Of a stretch of 64,000 nt of DNA, positions 37,005 to 46,912 are shown piece by piece (position 1 is the first letter of the stretch; every line of letters starts with the position of its first letter). The stretch comes from Oceanobacillus sp. Castelsardo (GTDB lineage Bacteria > Bacillota > Bacilli > Bacillales > Amphibacillaceae), in contig NZ_LYCS01000001.1 of assembly GCF_001659985.1 (NCBI RefSeq), forward strand, positions 558,001-622,000, in the 5' to 3' direction. The notes beneath the pieces are model-generated. The model made no database searches and was not told where the DNA came from. It saw only the letters and a program-made list of their open reading frames with translations. The position numbers and the translations under genes are program-made.

Positions 37005-37688
37005 CTATGCATTAAAGGTATCTAGTGCAATCTTTGCCGCTCTTTGCTCTGCTTCTTTTTTGGTTCTACCAATTCCTTCACCAACAACTTCATCATTAAT
37101 GAGCACATTTGCAATAAACTCTTTATTATGTGAAGGTCCTTTTTCATTCACTATTTTGTACTCGATAACCCTATGTTTATATTGCTGAATATATTCTTGT
37201 AATTGACTTTTATAATCCATCGCATGCGAAAAAGTACCAGCTTTTATTTTCGGAAAAACATGTTCTTTTAGGAAATTTAATGCTATTTCAAACCCTTGAT
37301 CGACATATAACGCGCCGAGAAAGGCTTCAAAAACATCGGCTAAAATTGCTGGACGCTCTCTTCCACCGGTTTGCTCTTCCCCTTTACCGAGTAGCAAATA
37401 ATCTCCAAAATGAAGATCCTGTGCAAATCCCACTAACGATGGTTCACAAACAATCGCAGCTCTTAGCTTCGTCATTTCCCCTTCTGGCATTTGTTTCTTA
37501 TTTCGATACAAATATTGAGAAACACCTAATTCAAGGACAGCATCTCCTAAAAACTCCAACCGTTCATTATCCGAAAAAACTTCCTTCCGATGCTCATTCA
37601 CATACGATGAATGTGTAAAAGCCTGCTTAATTAAATCATGATCATTAAATGACAGATTTAATTGCTTTTCTAGTTGTTCCATATCCAT
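37005..37688 (-). CDS. rnc: Ribonuclease III
   Basis: Cleaves double-stranded RNA in rRNA and mRNA maturation. It has 227 residues: the catalytic domain with the signature [16 protein letters not shown] and Glu/Asp residues in [12 protein letters not shown], and a C-terminal dsRNA-binding domain ([33 protein letters not shown]). The open frame reaches 37850, but the extra N-terminus is read out of a family B repeat. The ATG at 37688 with GAGGTG 5 nt upstream is the start. It is normally followed by smc; here the cassette and the DUF1128 gene intervene. Confidence 0.96.
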   Translation of the reverse strand: MDMEQLEKQLNLSFNDHDLIKQAFTHSSYVNEHRKEVFSDNERLEFLGDAVLELGVSQYLYRNKKQMPEGEMTKLRAAIVCEPSLVGFAQDLHFGDYLLLGKGEEQTGGRERPAILADVFEAFLGALYVDQGFEIALNFLKEHVFPKIKAGTFSHAMDYKSQLQEYIQQYKHRVIEYKIVNEKGPSHNKEFIANVLINDEVVGEGIGRTKKEAEQRAAKIALDTFNA

Positions 37689-37755
37689 AATTTCACCTCT
37701 ATGAAATAGATACGGAAAGTCTCGCAATAATTTGCAAGACTTTCCCCTATTATTG

Positions 37756-38065
37756 TGTTCAAAAAGAGGATGAAAAGGACCGAGGTCGGCTAAATTCGCA
37801 ACGTCCTGTTGCAACGCCGACACTAGCACGTCCTGTACGTCGCAGTTCAAGGCGGCTTAGCTTTGAGCAGCGGAACGTATGAAGTTAATACGTGAGCAAA
37901 CGTTCTTGCACGCGGGAAAAGTGATTTTCTTTTCCAAGGAGCGGAAAAGCAAAGCCAACGAGCTTCCACAGGATGTGGTGACTTCGACGTTCGTCACAGG
38001 ACGTGACGGAACTTAGTCGAAGGTCCTTTGAACCGAAGTGTCATTTTCACCGGACTTTTTGAACA
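37756..38065. repeat. Family B intergenic repeat (between acpP and rnc)
   Basis: 310 bp with terminal inverted repeats TGTTCAAAAAG and CTTTTTGAACA, extended imperfectly by GATGAAAA/TTTTCACC. Inside is a long hairpin at 37982-38022 (CTTCGAC/GTCGAAG enclosing GTTCGTCAC/GTGACGGAAC). Compared with the 59.4-kb copy it has two extra blocks: one with CGCAACGTCCTGTTGCAACG (shared with family A) and one with a GGAAAAG/CTTTTCC hairpin. Confidence 0.85.
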
Positions 38066-38084
38066 GCTTCTATTATTAGGATTG

Positions 38085-38318
38085 TTACTGTTGACTATTT
38101 ATGTAATTAACAGCATCCCCTACTGTATTAATTTTTTCAGCTTCTTCGTCAGCGATTTCCATATCGAATTCATCTTCAAGTTCCATTACTAACTCAACAA
38201 CGTCTAGTGAATCAGCTTCTAAGTCATCTTTAAAAGATGCTTCTAGCGTGATTTTTTCTTCATCTACATCAAGACGATCAATAATGATTGCTTTAACTCT
38301 GTCAAACACATCTGCCAT
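38085..38318 (-). CDS. acpP: Acyl carrier protein
   Basis: Carries growing acyl chains on a 4'-phosphopantetheine arm. It has 77 residues, with the attachment Ser in [16 protein letters not shown]; very acidic. Two ATGs are in frame; the second (38318, MADVFDRVK) has GGGGGTG 7 nt upstream, whereas the first is only 1 nt from that site. It is the last gene of the fapR-plsX-fabD-fabG-acpP cluster. Confidence 0.97.
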   Translation of the reverse strand: MADVFDRVKAIIIDRLDVDEEKITLEASFKDDLEADSLDVVELVMELEDEFDMEIADEEAEKINTVGDAVNYINSQQ

Positions 38319-38455
38319 TACCATTCACCCCCTTTCAAATAGTATCAATTATTTTAGCAAAACCTATTCTTAATTAAATTATTATTTTTCAAAGACTTTC
38401 CGAAGCTTTATACTAACATATCCATAAAATGAATGCCTAGTAAAAACTCTAAAAT

Positions 38456-39196
38456 TTACATTACCATTCCGCCATCAATATGAAGGGTTTGTCCTGTCAT
38501 ATAATTTGCATCATCTGAAGCCAGGAATCGAACTACTTTCGCAACATCTTCTGGTTGTCCTAATTTGTGTAAAGGAATTAACCCTAACATTCCTTCTTTT
38601 TGATCTTCTGTTAGTTGATCTGTCATATCTGTAGCAATAAATCCTGGTGCCACAGCATTCACTAGAATATTGCGTGAAGCAAATTCTTTCGCTGTAGTTT
38701 TTGTTAAACCAATAACTCCTGCTTTAGCAGCTACATAATTAGCTTGTCCAGGATTACCGGATACTCCAACGATAGACGCAACATTAATAATCTTTCCTGC
38801 TCTTTGTTTCATCATTTGTCTAGCCACGGCTTTCGTACAAATGAATACCCCTTTTAAGTTTGTAGTAATAACATCATCAAACTCTTCTTCCTTCATTCGC
38901 ATTAAAAGATTATCTCTTGTTATGCCTGCATTGTTCACAAGTATATCAAGACTACCAAATTGAGTGATAACTTCTTTTACCATGCCTTTAACTTCGGATT
39001 CATCCGCAACATTCGCTTGGATTTTGAATGCTTTTACACCATGTTTTTCAATTTCTTGTACAACTTGTTGCGCTTTTTCCTCACTGCCAGCATAATTTAC
39101 AGCGACATTTGCACCCTTGCTTGCTAATTCCAATGCAATCGCTCGTCCTATACCCCGAGATGCACCAGTTACCAAAGCATTTTTTCCTTTTAACAT
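38456..39196 (-). CDS. fabG: 3-oxoacyl-[acyl-carrier-protein] reductase FabG
   Basis: NADPH-dependent first reduction of fatty acid elongation. It has 246 residues; short-chain dehydrogenase with [25 protein letters not shown], the catalytic YVAAKAG (YxxxK) and NAVAPGFI. The start shares one base with the fabD stop (TAATG). Confidence 0.97.
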   Translation of the reverse strand: MLKGKNALVTGASRGIGRAIALELASKGANVAVNYAGSEEKAQQVVQEIEKHGVKAFKIQANVADESEVKGMVKEVITQFGSLDILVNNAGITRDNLLMRMKEEEFDDVITTNLKGVFICTKAVARQMMKQRAGKIINVASIVGVSGNPGQANYVAAKAGVIGLTKTTAKEFASRNILVNAVAPGFIATDMTDQLTEDQKEGMLGLIPLHKLGQPEDVAKVVRFLASDDANYMTGQTLHIDGGMVM

Positions 39197-40134
39197 TAGT
39201 TACCCTCCTTATACCATGAGATAAACTTATTCAACGAATCCATATCTTGTACTGCGAAAGTTGGCATTTTCCGATCAATTTTTTTCAAAAGACCGCTTAA
39301 AACTTTTCCATTACCAACCTCCACAAATGCATCTAACTCTTCTTCCATCATGTTACGAATGGACTCTTCAAATCTCACAGGAGAATACAATTGTTTAATA
39401 AGAAGATCTTTTATTTCAGCTTTTTCTGTAACAGGTTTAGCAGAAACGTTGGCGTAAACTGGAATTTTAGAATCATTAAACTCTATTTGATTTAAATAGT
39501 TAGAGAACTCTTCGTTTGCGGATTTCATTAATCTGGAATGGAATGGACCACTAACATTTAAAGGTAAGACTCTTTTCGCACCATTTTCCTTTAATAATTT
39601 ACTAGCCATTTCGATCCCTTCTTTAGAACCAGAAATAACGATTTGCCCGGGGCAATTTAAATTCGCAATATCTACTACTTCATCTGTAATAGGTTGTATT
39701 GCTTTTGCGATTTCTTGTTCACTTAAACCTAATACAGCTGCCATGGTACCCTTTCCTTTTGGAAAAGCATTTTCCATTAATTTCCCCCTAGTGGCTACAA
39801 GTGGCAAAGCATTCTCGAAACTTATCGCACCTGCTGCAACTAATGCGCTATATTCACCTAGACTATGTCCAACTGTCATAACCGGTTCAATTTCCTCTTT
39901 AATAAGCAGCTGATGAATAGCAATACTTGAAAGTAATAATGAAGGTTGTGCATTTTCCGTTTCAGTTAACGTTTCTTTAGGTCCTTCAAACATTAAGTTT
40001 GTAATATCTTTATTTAATAATTCATTTCCTTTATCAAAAAGTTCTTGGACTTCAGTAAATGTATCATAAAATTCTTTTCCCATTCCAATATCTTGGGATC
40101 CTTGACCAGGAAACATAAAGGCAACACGTTTCAT
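39196..40134 (-). CDS. fabD: Malonyl-CoA:ACP transacylase FabD
   Basis: Loads malonyl groups onto ACP. It has 312 residues, with MFPGQGSQ at the N-terminus, the catalytic Ser in [15 protein letters not shown] and the His in GPFHSRLM. I start at the ATG at 40134, with AAGGAG 8 nt upstream; this is 5 nt after the plsX stop. The in-frame GTG at 40143 would overlap plsX. Confidence 0.97.
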   Translation of the reverse strand: MKRVAFMFPGQGSQDIGMGKEFYDTFTEVQELFDKGNELLNKDITNLMFEGPKETLTETENAQPSLLLSSIAIHQLLIKEEIEPVMTVGHSLGEYSALVAAGAISFENALPLVATRGKLMENAFPKGKGTMAAVLGLSEQEIAKAIQPITDEVVDIANLNCPGQIVISGSKEGIEMASKLLKENGAKRVLPLNVSGPFHSRLMKSANEEFSNYLNQIEFNDSKIPVYANVSAKPVTEKAEIKDLLIKQLYSPVRFEESIRNMMEEELDAFVEVGNGKVLSGLLKKIDRKMPTFAVQDMDSLNKFISWYKEGN

Positions 40135-40139
40135 CCTCT

Positions 40140-41138
40140 TCACTCCTTCTCAAATTCCGTTGTTTCAACCGTCGTTTTAATAGTACTAGTAACATGATGA
40201 TCCACCATATGTTTCGCTTGTTTCACAGCACTTACAATCGCTCTGTGTTTGGATGACCCGTGAGCTTTAATCACGGGCGCCGCTAGGCCAAATAAACCCG
40301 CGCCACCATATTCAGAGTAATCTAATTTTCCCTTTAAACCGCGTAAATCATTTTTCAGTATAGCTGCACCTAGTTTTGTTTTAAAAGAGGACATCATCGT
40401 ATCTTTTAATATGGTAAATAAACCACTTGCTGTTCCCTCAATTGTTTTTAGCGCAATATTTCCACTAAATCCATCCGTAACTACAACATCCGCTACCCCA
40501 TCAAGTAAATCTCGTGCTTCTACGTTTCCAATGAAATTAATAGGCGCGTTTTTTAATTGTTCAAATGTCTTTTTAGTTAAATCATTACCTTTTCCATCTT
40601 CGGTGCCAACATTTAATAATCCAACAGTAGGTTTAGTTATAGAACGTACATTTTCAGCATAAATGGAACCCATAATAGCGTATTGTACAAGATGTTGTGG
40701 CTTTGCATCTACATTAGCACCAACATCTAATAGTAAAAATCCTTTACCATCTATAGTTGGTAATGTTGGGGAAAGAGCAGGTCTATCAATTCCTGGTATT
40801 CTTCCTACAACAAACAACCCTGCACTCATTAACGCACCGGTATTTCCAGCAGAAATACATGCGTCTGCACGTCCTTCTTTTACTTCCTTAGCAGCTAAAA
40901 CTAGAGAAGCATTTTTTTTACGTCTAACTGCTCTTACTGGTTCGTCATCACCAGTAATTACTTCTTCCGTATGTATAATTTCTATGTTCTTACGATTCGT
41001 TAATAGCGGATTAATTTGTTTTTCATCCCCTATTAGTGTGATATGTAGATCCTTTATTTCAGAGACAGCTTCCATAGCCCCTAAAACTATTTCTTTCGGA
41101 GCATGATCTCCTCCCATGGCGTCAATTGCTAATCTCAT
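40140..41138 (-). CDS. plsX: Phosphate acyltransferase PlsX
   Basis: Converts acyl-ACP to acyl-phosphate, the first step of phospholipid synthesis via PlsY. It has 332 residues ([89 protein letters not shown]). It overlaps the end of fapR by 17 bp. Confidence 0.97.
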   Translation of the reverse strand: MRLAIDAMGGDHAPKEIVLGAMEAVSEIKDLHITLIGDEKQINPLLTNRKNIEIIHTEEVITGDDEPVRAVRRKKNASLVLAAKEVKEGRADACISAGNTGALMSAGLFVVGRIPGIDRPALSPTLPTIDGKGFLLLDVGANVDAKPQHLVQYAIMGSIYAENVRSITKPTVGLLNVGTEDGKGNDLTKKTFEQLKNAPINFIGNVEARDLLDGVADVVVTDGFSGNIALKTIEGTASGLFTILKDTMMSSFKTKLGAAILKNDLRGLKGKLDYSEYGGAGLFGLAAPVIKAHGSSKHRAIVSAVKQAKHMVDHHVTSTIKTTVETTEFEKE

Positions 41139-41709
41139 GATTGTCTTCTCCTTTATCTTTAGACCTGTACATATGGAATGTTCCAGTAAATACTTTTTCT
41201 TCTCCTACAAAACTATTTACTTTAACCATTGTTAATCCTTTTTGGTTCCCCTTAACCATTGCTTTCGCCACTACACGTTCGCCTTCTTTTACTTGCCTTG
41301 TAAATTTTATATCCGCCTTTGCCGTGAGTGCTAGTTCATCATTAATTAGTGCAACAGCAAGAGAATTCGCCTGAGCAAATAAATGATGACCACGAGCTAT
41401 TTTATTTCGTGAGAATACTAAATCTGTATTTATGTCTAAAATAGATATAGCCCTTCTGTCTAATTCTAAATCAATAACTTCTCCAATGACTTCCTCAAGC
41501 GGGAGGGCTTTTACAGTCTCATTCCATTGATTCGTCGCTACATTTTTAATTCTTTCCCTTAATTCGGGAATGGAAAGCTCCATCCGATCAAGGCGAATGG
41601 TTTGTATGCTTACTGAAAAGTAATTGGCTAATTGTTCATCTGTTATAAATGGTGTTTTCTCTATTTTTTCTTTTAATAATTTTTGTCGTTCCGATTTTGT
41701 TCGCTTCAT
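41122..41709 (-). CDS. fapR: Fatty acid and phospholipid biosynthesis repressor FapR
   Basis: Malonyl-CoA-responsive repressor of the fap regulon, including its own operon. It has 195 residues: an N-terminal DeoR-like helix-turn-helix ([20 protein letters not shown]) and a C-terminal hot-dog fold ([32 protein letters not shown]). I use the ATG at 41709 (MKRTKSERQ); a GTG at 41721 is in frame but weaker. It begins the fapR-plsX-fabD-fabG-acpP cluster. Confidence 0.95.
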   Translation of the reverse strand: MKRTKSERQKLLKEKIEKTPFITDEQLANYFSVSIQTIRLDRMELSIPELRERIKNVATNQWNETVKALPLEEVIGEVIDLELDRRAISILDINTDLVFSRNKIARGHHLFAQANSLAVALINDELALTAKADIKFTRQVKEGERVVAKAMVKGNQKGLTMVKVNSFVGEEKVFTGTFHMYRSKDKGEDNHEISN

Positions 41710-41717
41710 TGTATCAC

Positions 41718-41745
41718 GCACCGTTCATCTATTAGCTTTGTTACT
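41718..41745 (-). promoter_or_regulatory. Weak candidate FapR operator upstream of fapR
   Basis: An imperfect dyad with ATTAGC on one side and ACTAGATAA on the other, just upstream of fapR and downstream of a TATACT -10-like word. FapR is known to bind here in B. subtilis, but spacing and half-sites fit the consensus I remember only partly. Confidence 0.25.
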
Positions 41746-41746
41746 A

Positions 41747-42064
41747 GATAAGAAAGTATAAAAATTTACTTAATTTAATCCTATCTTAAAAAAGGCCGCC
41801 TCCAGCTACAGCGCCCAGCGACTAGCGAGACTTCCTTCACCTCCGTACGATAAAGAAGACTTGCCGATTGGTGAAACCAGAGGCTTAGTCGCCCTTATAC
41901 CCCTGTGGTGAAAGTCAACATCGACTCCGGACACTAAGGAAGGCCGACTAAGAACGGCCTTTGCGGCCAACGTTGGCACACCTCTATGAAGAGGCGTGTT
42001 TCCTTTATCTCCTACGGCTCAGTCCAGTCCGTACGTCGCTAACCGGGCGCTTGCGCTTTTGTGC
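41747..42064 (-). repeat. Family A intergenic repeat (between recG and fapR)
   Basis: A long copy: AT-rich tail (41747-41790), terminal arms AGCGCCC (41810-41816) and GGGCGCT (42045-42051), inner arms AGCGAC (41817-41822) and GTCGCT (42035-42040). It also holds an extra block with GAAGACTTGCCGATTGGTG (shared with the 47-kb copy), the GGCCGACT...GGC hairpin and ACACCTCT/AGAGGCGTGT. It lies 60 bp after the recG stop. Its tail carries TATACT, possibly serving as the fapR -10. Confidence 0.85.
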
Positions 42065-42123
42065 TTATGACTTGGTACTAATAGTAATATATTATACCAT
42101 TAACATTTATGCAAGCAATGTTA

Positions 42124-44175
42124 TTAATCTAATATATTTGCAAATGAAGGGTCATTTTCTAATAATTTTCTTAAATAATAATAATCCTGATCTGCGTAAA
42201 GAAGATTATTCTCAATAATTTCTTGTGCATCTGAGCGTGCCGTCTCAAGAGCTTTAAAGTCGTGAACCATATCCGCTACTTTAAATTCAGGCATGCCACT
42301 TTGTTTTTTACCAAAAAAGTCACCAGGTCCTCTTAATTTGAGATCTTGCTCAGACAGTTCAAAACCATTCGTTGTCTCGGTCATAATTTTCATTCTTTCC
42401 TTACCGACTTCTCCTTTTGGATCAGCAATTAAAATACAATAACTCTGTTTATCTCCCCTACCAACTCTTCCCCGTAATTGATGTAATTGTGACAAACCAA
42501 AACGTTCAGCGTCATAAATTACCATGATGGTAGCATTAGGAACGTTAACACCTACTTCAACTACCGTAGTCGATACTAAAACCTGTACTTCATTGTCAGC
42601 AAATTGTCTCATCACTTCTTCCTTTTCCACCGATTTTAATCGACCATGCATCAAACCAACTTTGATTTCAGGTGGAAAAATTTCTATTAATTGATGATAT
42701 AAATCGACTGCATCCTGAATATCTAACGAATCCGACTCCTCAATAAGTGGGCAAATAACATATGCTTGTTCCCCCATAGCTATATGCTTCTCAATCATTC
42801 GTAATACACGTTCAAACATATTATCTTTCGCCCAATAGGTCTCTATTTCCTTTCTTCCCTTTGGCATTTCATTAATAGTTGATACATCCATATCTCCAAA
42901 AGCAGTTATAGCTAACGTTCGAGGAATTGGTGTGGCAGTCATGAATAGAACGTCAGGTTTCAATCCTTTATCTCGTAACATTCTGCGTTGTTCCACACCA
43001 AAACGATGTTGTTCATCAACAATAACAAAACCTAAATCAGAAAAGTTAACATCTTCTTGAATTAATGCATGTGTCCCTATTAAAATATCTACCTTATGCT
43101 CCTCTAACGCGGATAAAATCTCCTTCCGTCTTTTACCTTTAATGGAACCCGTTAGCAATGCTATATTAGCTTTATTCTTAAATAATTCAAGTAAGGACTC
43201 ATAATGCTGTTCCGCTAAAATTTCTGTCGGCACCATAAGTGCTCCCTGTTTTCCCGCCGTTTTCGCTGCGTATAGTCCGATAGCTGCGACGGCCGTTTTT
43301 CCTGATCCTACATCCCCTTGTAATAAACGATTCATACGGTACGGGGATTTCATATCTTTCAATATTTCCTTTAAAGATTTCATTTGTGCTTTTGTTAAGG
43401 TAAAAGGGAAACCTTGAATAAATTGTTCCACTTCTTTTTCATCGTAAATTTGTGCATTTCCTATGGAAGCTTCACGGTTAATTTTACGTAATAATTGCAT
43501 TTTTAGTTGAAAAAGTAAAAATTCCTCAAATATAAATCTTCTTCTAGCATGTTTTAATGCTATTCGATTCGAAGGGAAATGCATCGTTTTAATTGCAGTT
43601 TTTCGTTCAGGAAGTTTATAGGAGTTCAAATATTTCTCTGGAAGAATTTCAATCATTTCATTCAATGTATCATCCATTGCAGTTTGAATCGTTTTTCTTA
43701 ATTTTACATTTGTTAACTTTCCTTTTAACGAGTACATAGGTTGAATCGTTGCGTCTTGATTAGCTGGCCCTATTTTATAATTACTGACAGTGATTTGAAG
43801 TCGATGGGCATCCCATTTTCCTGTTAAAGTCACTGTAGCATTCGAATGGATTTGTTTCTTAGCAAAAGCCCTATTAAACATAACTGCCTTAATTGCTACA
43901 CCTTCGACTTCAACAGTAAAAGTAAGTCGTGACTTCTTTCTACCGTAATATTGAAGTGTTGGTTCATGTATGACCGTACCTTCAATCGTTACTTTATCCT
44001 CATGAATGAGTTCAATAAGCGGTTTTATTTCAAATACATCATAGCGATAAGGGAAATATTCCAATAAATCACGTATGGTATAAATATTTATTAATGCCAA
44101 TTCTTCAGCGTACTTTTCACCTATTCCTGTTAATTCTGTGATAGACTCTTCAAGCAAAATAATCACTCTTTCCAT
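42124..44175 (-). CDS. recG: ATP-dependent DNA helicase RecG
   Basis: Regresses stalled forks and processes branched DNA. It has 683 residues: an N-terminal wedge/OB domain, Walker A GDVGSGKTAVAAI, DEQH box VIVDEQHRFGVEQR, TATPIPRTLAI, and the C-terminal VSTTVVEVGVNVPNATIMV and QLRGRVGRG motifs, ending with the TRG-like RGPGDFFGKKQSG region. The start is uncertain by a few residues: ATG at 44175 has no clear site, and a TTG at codon 8 is an alternative. Confidence 0.96.
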   Translation of the reverse strand: MERVIILLEESITELTGIGEKYAEELALINIYTIRDLLEYFPYRYDVFEIKPLIELIHEDKVTIEGTVIHEPTLQYYGRKKSRLTFTVEVEGVAIKAVMFNRAFAKKQIHSNATVTLTGKWDAHRLQITVSNYKIGPANQDATIQPMYSLKGKLTNVKLRKTIQTAMDDTLNEMIEILPEKYLNSYKLPERKTAIKTMHFPSNRIALKHARRRFIFEEFLLFQLKMQLLRKINREASIGNAQIYDEKEVEQFIQGFPFTLTKAQMKSLKEILKDMKSPYRMNRLLQGDVGSGKTAVAAIGLYAAKTAGKQGALMVPTEILAEQHYESLLELFKNKANIALLTGSIKGKRRKEILSALEEHKVDILIGTHALIQEDVNFSDLGFVIVDEQHRFGVEQRRMLRDKGLKPDVLFMTATPIPRTLAITAFGDMDVSTINEMPKGRKEIETYWAKDNMFERVLRMIEKHIAMGEQAYVICPLIEESDSLDIQDAVDLYHQLIEIFPPEIKVGLMHGRLKSVEKEEVMRQFADNEVQVLVSTTVVEVGVNVPNATIMVIYDAERFGLSQLHQLRGRVGRGDKQSYCILIADPKGEVGKERMKIMTETTNGFELSEQDLKLRGPGDFFGKKQSGMPEFKVADMVHDFKALETARSDAQEIIENNLLYADQDYYYLRKLLENDPSFANILD

Positions 44176-44234
44176 TTTACATATCTACCTTAAATTATAA
44201 CAAAAAGAATAAGAATCACCATTTATAGAACACA

Positions 44235-44298
44235 AAAACACCAAACTGACGAACCCAAAAGCTTTCATTTTGGGCTCTTTACAAAAATTTGGTGTTTT
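44235..44298 (-). terminator. Terminator after fakA
   Basis: Outer 11-bp stem AAAACACCAAA/TTTGGTGTTTT with an inner CCCAAAA/TTTTGGG hairpin. It begins about 11 bp past the fakA stop and separates it from recG. Confidence 0.75.
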
Positions 44299-44309
44299 AC
44301 TTATTACGA

Positions 44310-45971
44310 TTATTCAACTGAAAAAATATAAGAATATATAGGCTGATCCCCGTTGTGTACTTCTACTTCAACATCTTCATATTCACTTTCAATATATTCC
44401 ACAAGCTGATCAACTTCAGAAGATTTAACATCTTCACCGTATAATACGGTTAATATTTCATCATCATCTGATATCATTTCTTTTAACAATAATTTTACTG
44501 CTTCTTCTTTTTTAGGATGAGAAGATTTAATATCTCCGTCAATGATACCCATAAAGTTATCTTTTTCAATTGTAATACCATTAATTTGTGTATCCCGAAC
44601 TGCATAGGTAATCTGACCAGTCTTCACTTGCTGTCTAGCCGAATCCATTGATTGTTTATTTGTTTCAATATCTGATTCAGGATGAAATGCAAGAATAGCA
44701 CTAATCCCTTGTGGAATTGTAGTTGTCGGTACAACCGCAACCACTTCTTCAACCAATTCAGCCGCCTGATCCGCAGCCATTCTAATATTTTTGTTATTCG
44801 GTAAGACTATAACATTATCAGCATTTGCCTGTTTAATCGCATCCGCAATATCCTGTGTACTAGGGTTCATCGTTTGTCCACCTTCAATAACAACAGTAGC
44901 TCCAAGGCTTTCTAACAATTCCTTAATCCCTTTCCCCATTGCAACAGTTACGATAGCGTACTTTTTCTTTTCTCCCGCCACCTTTTTCTTAGGTGCGTCC
45001 CCAACAATTGCACTATGCTGTTCACGCATATTCTCAATTTTCATATTGATGAGGCTGCCATATCGTTGGCCTAATGTAAGACAAGTTCCTGGTGTTTCAG
45101 AATGTACATGAACTTTTACAATATCTTCATCGGAAACAACTAATAAAGAGTCACCTATTTCACTTAATTCATTTCGAAATTCATCTTCATTGTATGGATT
45201 TTCTTCTAACTTTTCTTCTTCAAACTTCACCATAAATTCCGTACAATAACCAAATTTAATATCAGAAGTATCCATAAAATCTTGAGTCACTTTATGATGT
45301 TCCGCATTGACCATTTCTTCCATATTAATGTTAGAAGGTTCATCAGGTAATTCTTCGCCCTTAAGCGCGGCTAAAAATCCCTCGTAAATAGTTACCAAAC
45401 CTTGCCCACCTGAATCAACAACACCAACTTCTTTTAATACAGGTAAGAGCTCGGGTGTTCTTTTTAAGGAAGCCTTAGCTTCATTTAAAATAACTTCCAT
45501 CAGTTTTATAATATCTGTTTCTATTTTTGCTGCTTCTACTGCCTTTTTTCCAGCGTCTTTAACTACTGTTAAAATAGTACCTTCAACAGGCTTCATTACC
45601 GCCTTATAAGCAGTTTTCACTCCAAAATCAACTGCCACGGCGAAATCCTCAGCAGAAAGGGATTCCTTTTTATCCATCCCTTTTGCAAAACCGCGAAAAA
45701 TTTGGGACAAAATGACCCCGGAGTTTCCTCTGGCACCCATTAATAGACCCTTAGAAAATGCGTTCGCAACTTCTGAGGCATTGGAACTATTTAGTTTTTT
45801 CACCTCATTAGCACCCGAAGTCATGGATAAATTCATATTTGTCCCAGTATCACCATCTGGTACTGGAAAAACATTTAATGCATCAATCATTTTGGCGTTA
45901 TTAGATAAATGATGTGCTCCCGTTAATATCATGTTTGTTAACATAACGCCATCTATTTTTTCAAACGTCAC
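44310..45971 (-). CDS. fakA: Fatty acid kinase catalytic subunit FakA (YloV)
   Basis: Phosphorylates FakB-bound fatty acids so they enter phospholipid synthesis through PlsX/PlsY. It has 553 residues: an N-terminal DhaL/DAK2-type nucleotide-binding domain (ALNVFPVPDGDTGTNMNLS, GARGNSGVILSQIFRG, DSGGQGLVTIYEG) and a C-terminal DegV-unrelated pair of domains (VLPNNKNI, VVAVVPTTTIPQGISA). It is 24 bp downstream of yloU. The serine dehydratase genes that separate it from recG in B. subtilis are absent. Confidence 0.94.
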   Translation of the reverse strand: MTFEKIDGVMLTNMILTGAHHLSNNAKMIDALNVFPVPDGDTGTNMNLSMTSGANEVKKLNSSNASEVANAFSKGLLMGARGNSGVILSQIFRGFAKGMDKKESLSAEDFAVAVDFGVKTAYKAVMKPVEGTILTVVKDAGKKAVEAAKIETDIIKLMEVILNEAKASLKRTPELLPVLKEVGVVDSGGQGLVTIYEGFLAALKGEELPDEPSNINMEEMVNAEHHKVTQDFMDTSDIKFGYCTEFMVKFEEEKLEENPYNEDEFRNELSEIGDSLLVVSDEDIVKVHVHSETPGTCLTLGQRYGSLINMKIENMREQHSAIVGDAPKKKVAGEKKKYAIVTVAMGKGIKELLESLGATVVIEGGQTMNPSTQDIADAIKQANADNVIVLPNNKNIRMAADQAAELVEEVVAVVPTTTIPQGISAILAFHPESDIETNKQSMDSARQQVKTGQITYAVRDTQINGITIEKDNFMGIIDGDIKSSHPKKEEAVKLLLKEMISDDDEILTVLYGEDVKSSEVDQLVEYIESEYEDVEVEVHNGDQPIYSYIFSVE

Positions 45972-45995
45972 AATACTTCCTCCTACTAAAAGAAC

Positions 45996-46358
45996 CTAAT
46001 CTTGAGCTACCCTAACTCCTTGAATATAAATATTCACAGAGTCAATAGATAGACCAAGCGACTGATTCAGTGCGTATTTTACCTGAGACTGTACATTACT
46101 AGCAACTTCGGATATTTTTGTTCCGTAGCTAACTATAATATACATATCTATATGTAGTTTTTCGTTTTCTTGACGAACTATTATACCTTTAGAATAATTT
46201 TCTTTCCTAAGTATTTCAGCTATTCCGTCTCTAATTTGACTTTTGGAGGCCATACCTACAATACCATAGCATTCTTCAGCAGTGCCACCAGCAATTGTAG
46301 CAATTACATCATTTGTAATTGTAACTTGACCATCATTCGTATTTAGCTCTATGGACAT
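45996..46358 (-). CDS. yloU: Asp23/Gls24 family envelope stress protein YloU
   Basis: A 120-residue member of the Asp23 family, associated with envelope stress in Gram-positive bacteria (NDVIATIAGGTAEECYGIVGMA, VDMYIIVSYGT-like segment, QVKYALNQSLGL, VNIYIQGVRV). It has no membrane segment. It is divergent from rpmB and forms an operon with fakA. Confidence 0.93.
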   Translation of the reverse strand: MSIELNTNDGQVTITNDVIATIAGGTAEECYGIVGMASKSQIRDGIAEILRKENYSKGIIVRQENEKLHIDMYIIVSYGTKISEVASNVQSQVKYALNQSLGLSIDSVNIYIQGVRVAQD

Positions 46359-46510
46359 AAAAATCCTCCTTAAACCCTGCTAATATATGAAAATTATACT
46401 ATACATTAGCCTATTTTAAAAGAACGACTCTTTCTTTTACTATTCATATAGGTGTTGCGCCCTCTAAACCAGTATAATATTAAAGATAGTTCCTATTCAA
46501 AAATAAGCAA

Positions 46511-46539
46511 TTGCATTCTTTTCTTCCTTATGGTAAATT
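46511..46539 (+). promoter_or_regulatory. Candidate sigma-A promoter of rpmB
   Basis: TTGCAT, 17 bp, TAAATT about 45 bp upstream of the rpmB start. Confidence 0.55.
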
Positions 46540-46584
46540 ATATAAGTATTATTGTCACATGTTATAGAGTAAGGAGGGAATAAC

Positions 46585-46773
46585 ATGGCTAGAAAATGTG
46601 TAGTAACTGGACGTAAAACTAGCACTGGGAACCTACGTTCTCACGCTATGAATTCCAATAAGCGTAAATGGAAAGCTAATGTACAAAAAGTACGTATTAT
46701 GGTAGATGGAAAACCTAAAAAAGTTTATGTATCTGCTCGCGCACTTAAATCAGGTAAAGTTGAACGCGTTTAA
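46585..46773 (+). CDS. rpmB: 50S ribosomal protein L28
   Basis: 62 residues ([16 protein letters not shown]..., [35 protein letters not shown]). This is the form lacking the full set of zinc-ribbon cysteines, as in the main B. subtilis L28. The AAGGAGGG ribosome binding site is well placed. It is divergent from yloU and followed by a terminator. Confidence 0.97.
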   Translation: MARKCVVTGRKTSTGNLRSHAMNSNKRKWKANVQKVRIMVDGKPKKVYVSARALKSGKVERV

Positions 46774-46796
46774 TATACGTTTTACATTAGTGAAAT

Positions 46797-46825
46797 AAAA
46801 AGCACCCAGCTAATGGGTGCTTTTT
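46797..46825. terminator. Rho-independent terminator after rpmB
   Basis: An 11-bp perfect stem AAAAAGCACCC/GGGTGCTTTTT with a 7-nt loop, 24 bp past the rpmB stop; it can also act on the converging minus-strand transcript. Confidence 0.88.
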
Positions 46826-46912
46826 ATTTTACTTCTATTCCATTTTTACACCTTCTTATCTGCCAAAAAAAGAGCCCTTGCCTTTTTGTGGCAAAAGCAA
46901 TCTTTTTATTAA

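Noticed and set aside
37689-37850. N-terminal extension of ribonuclease III
   Set aside because: Translated from a family B repeat; the family start with a good ribosome binding site is at 37688.
37756-38065. Complete insertion sequence
   Set aside because: It has inverted ends but only 310 bp and no transposase frame; at most a non-autonomous element.
41961-42218. Plus-strand 85-codon frame over the family A repeat and recG end
   Set aside because: Repeat-derived and antisense to recG; no initiation signals.
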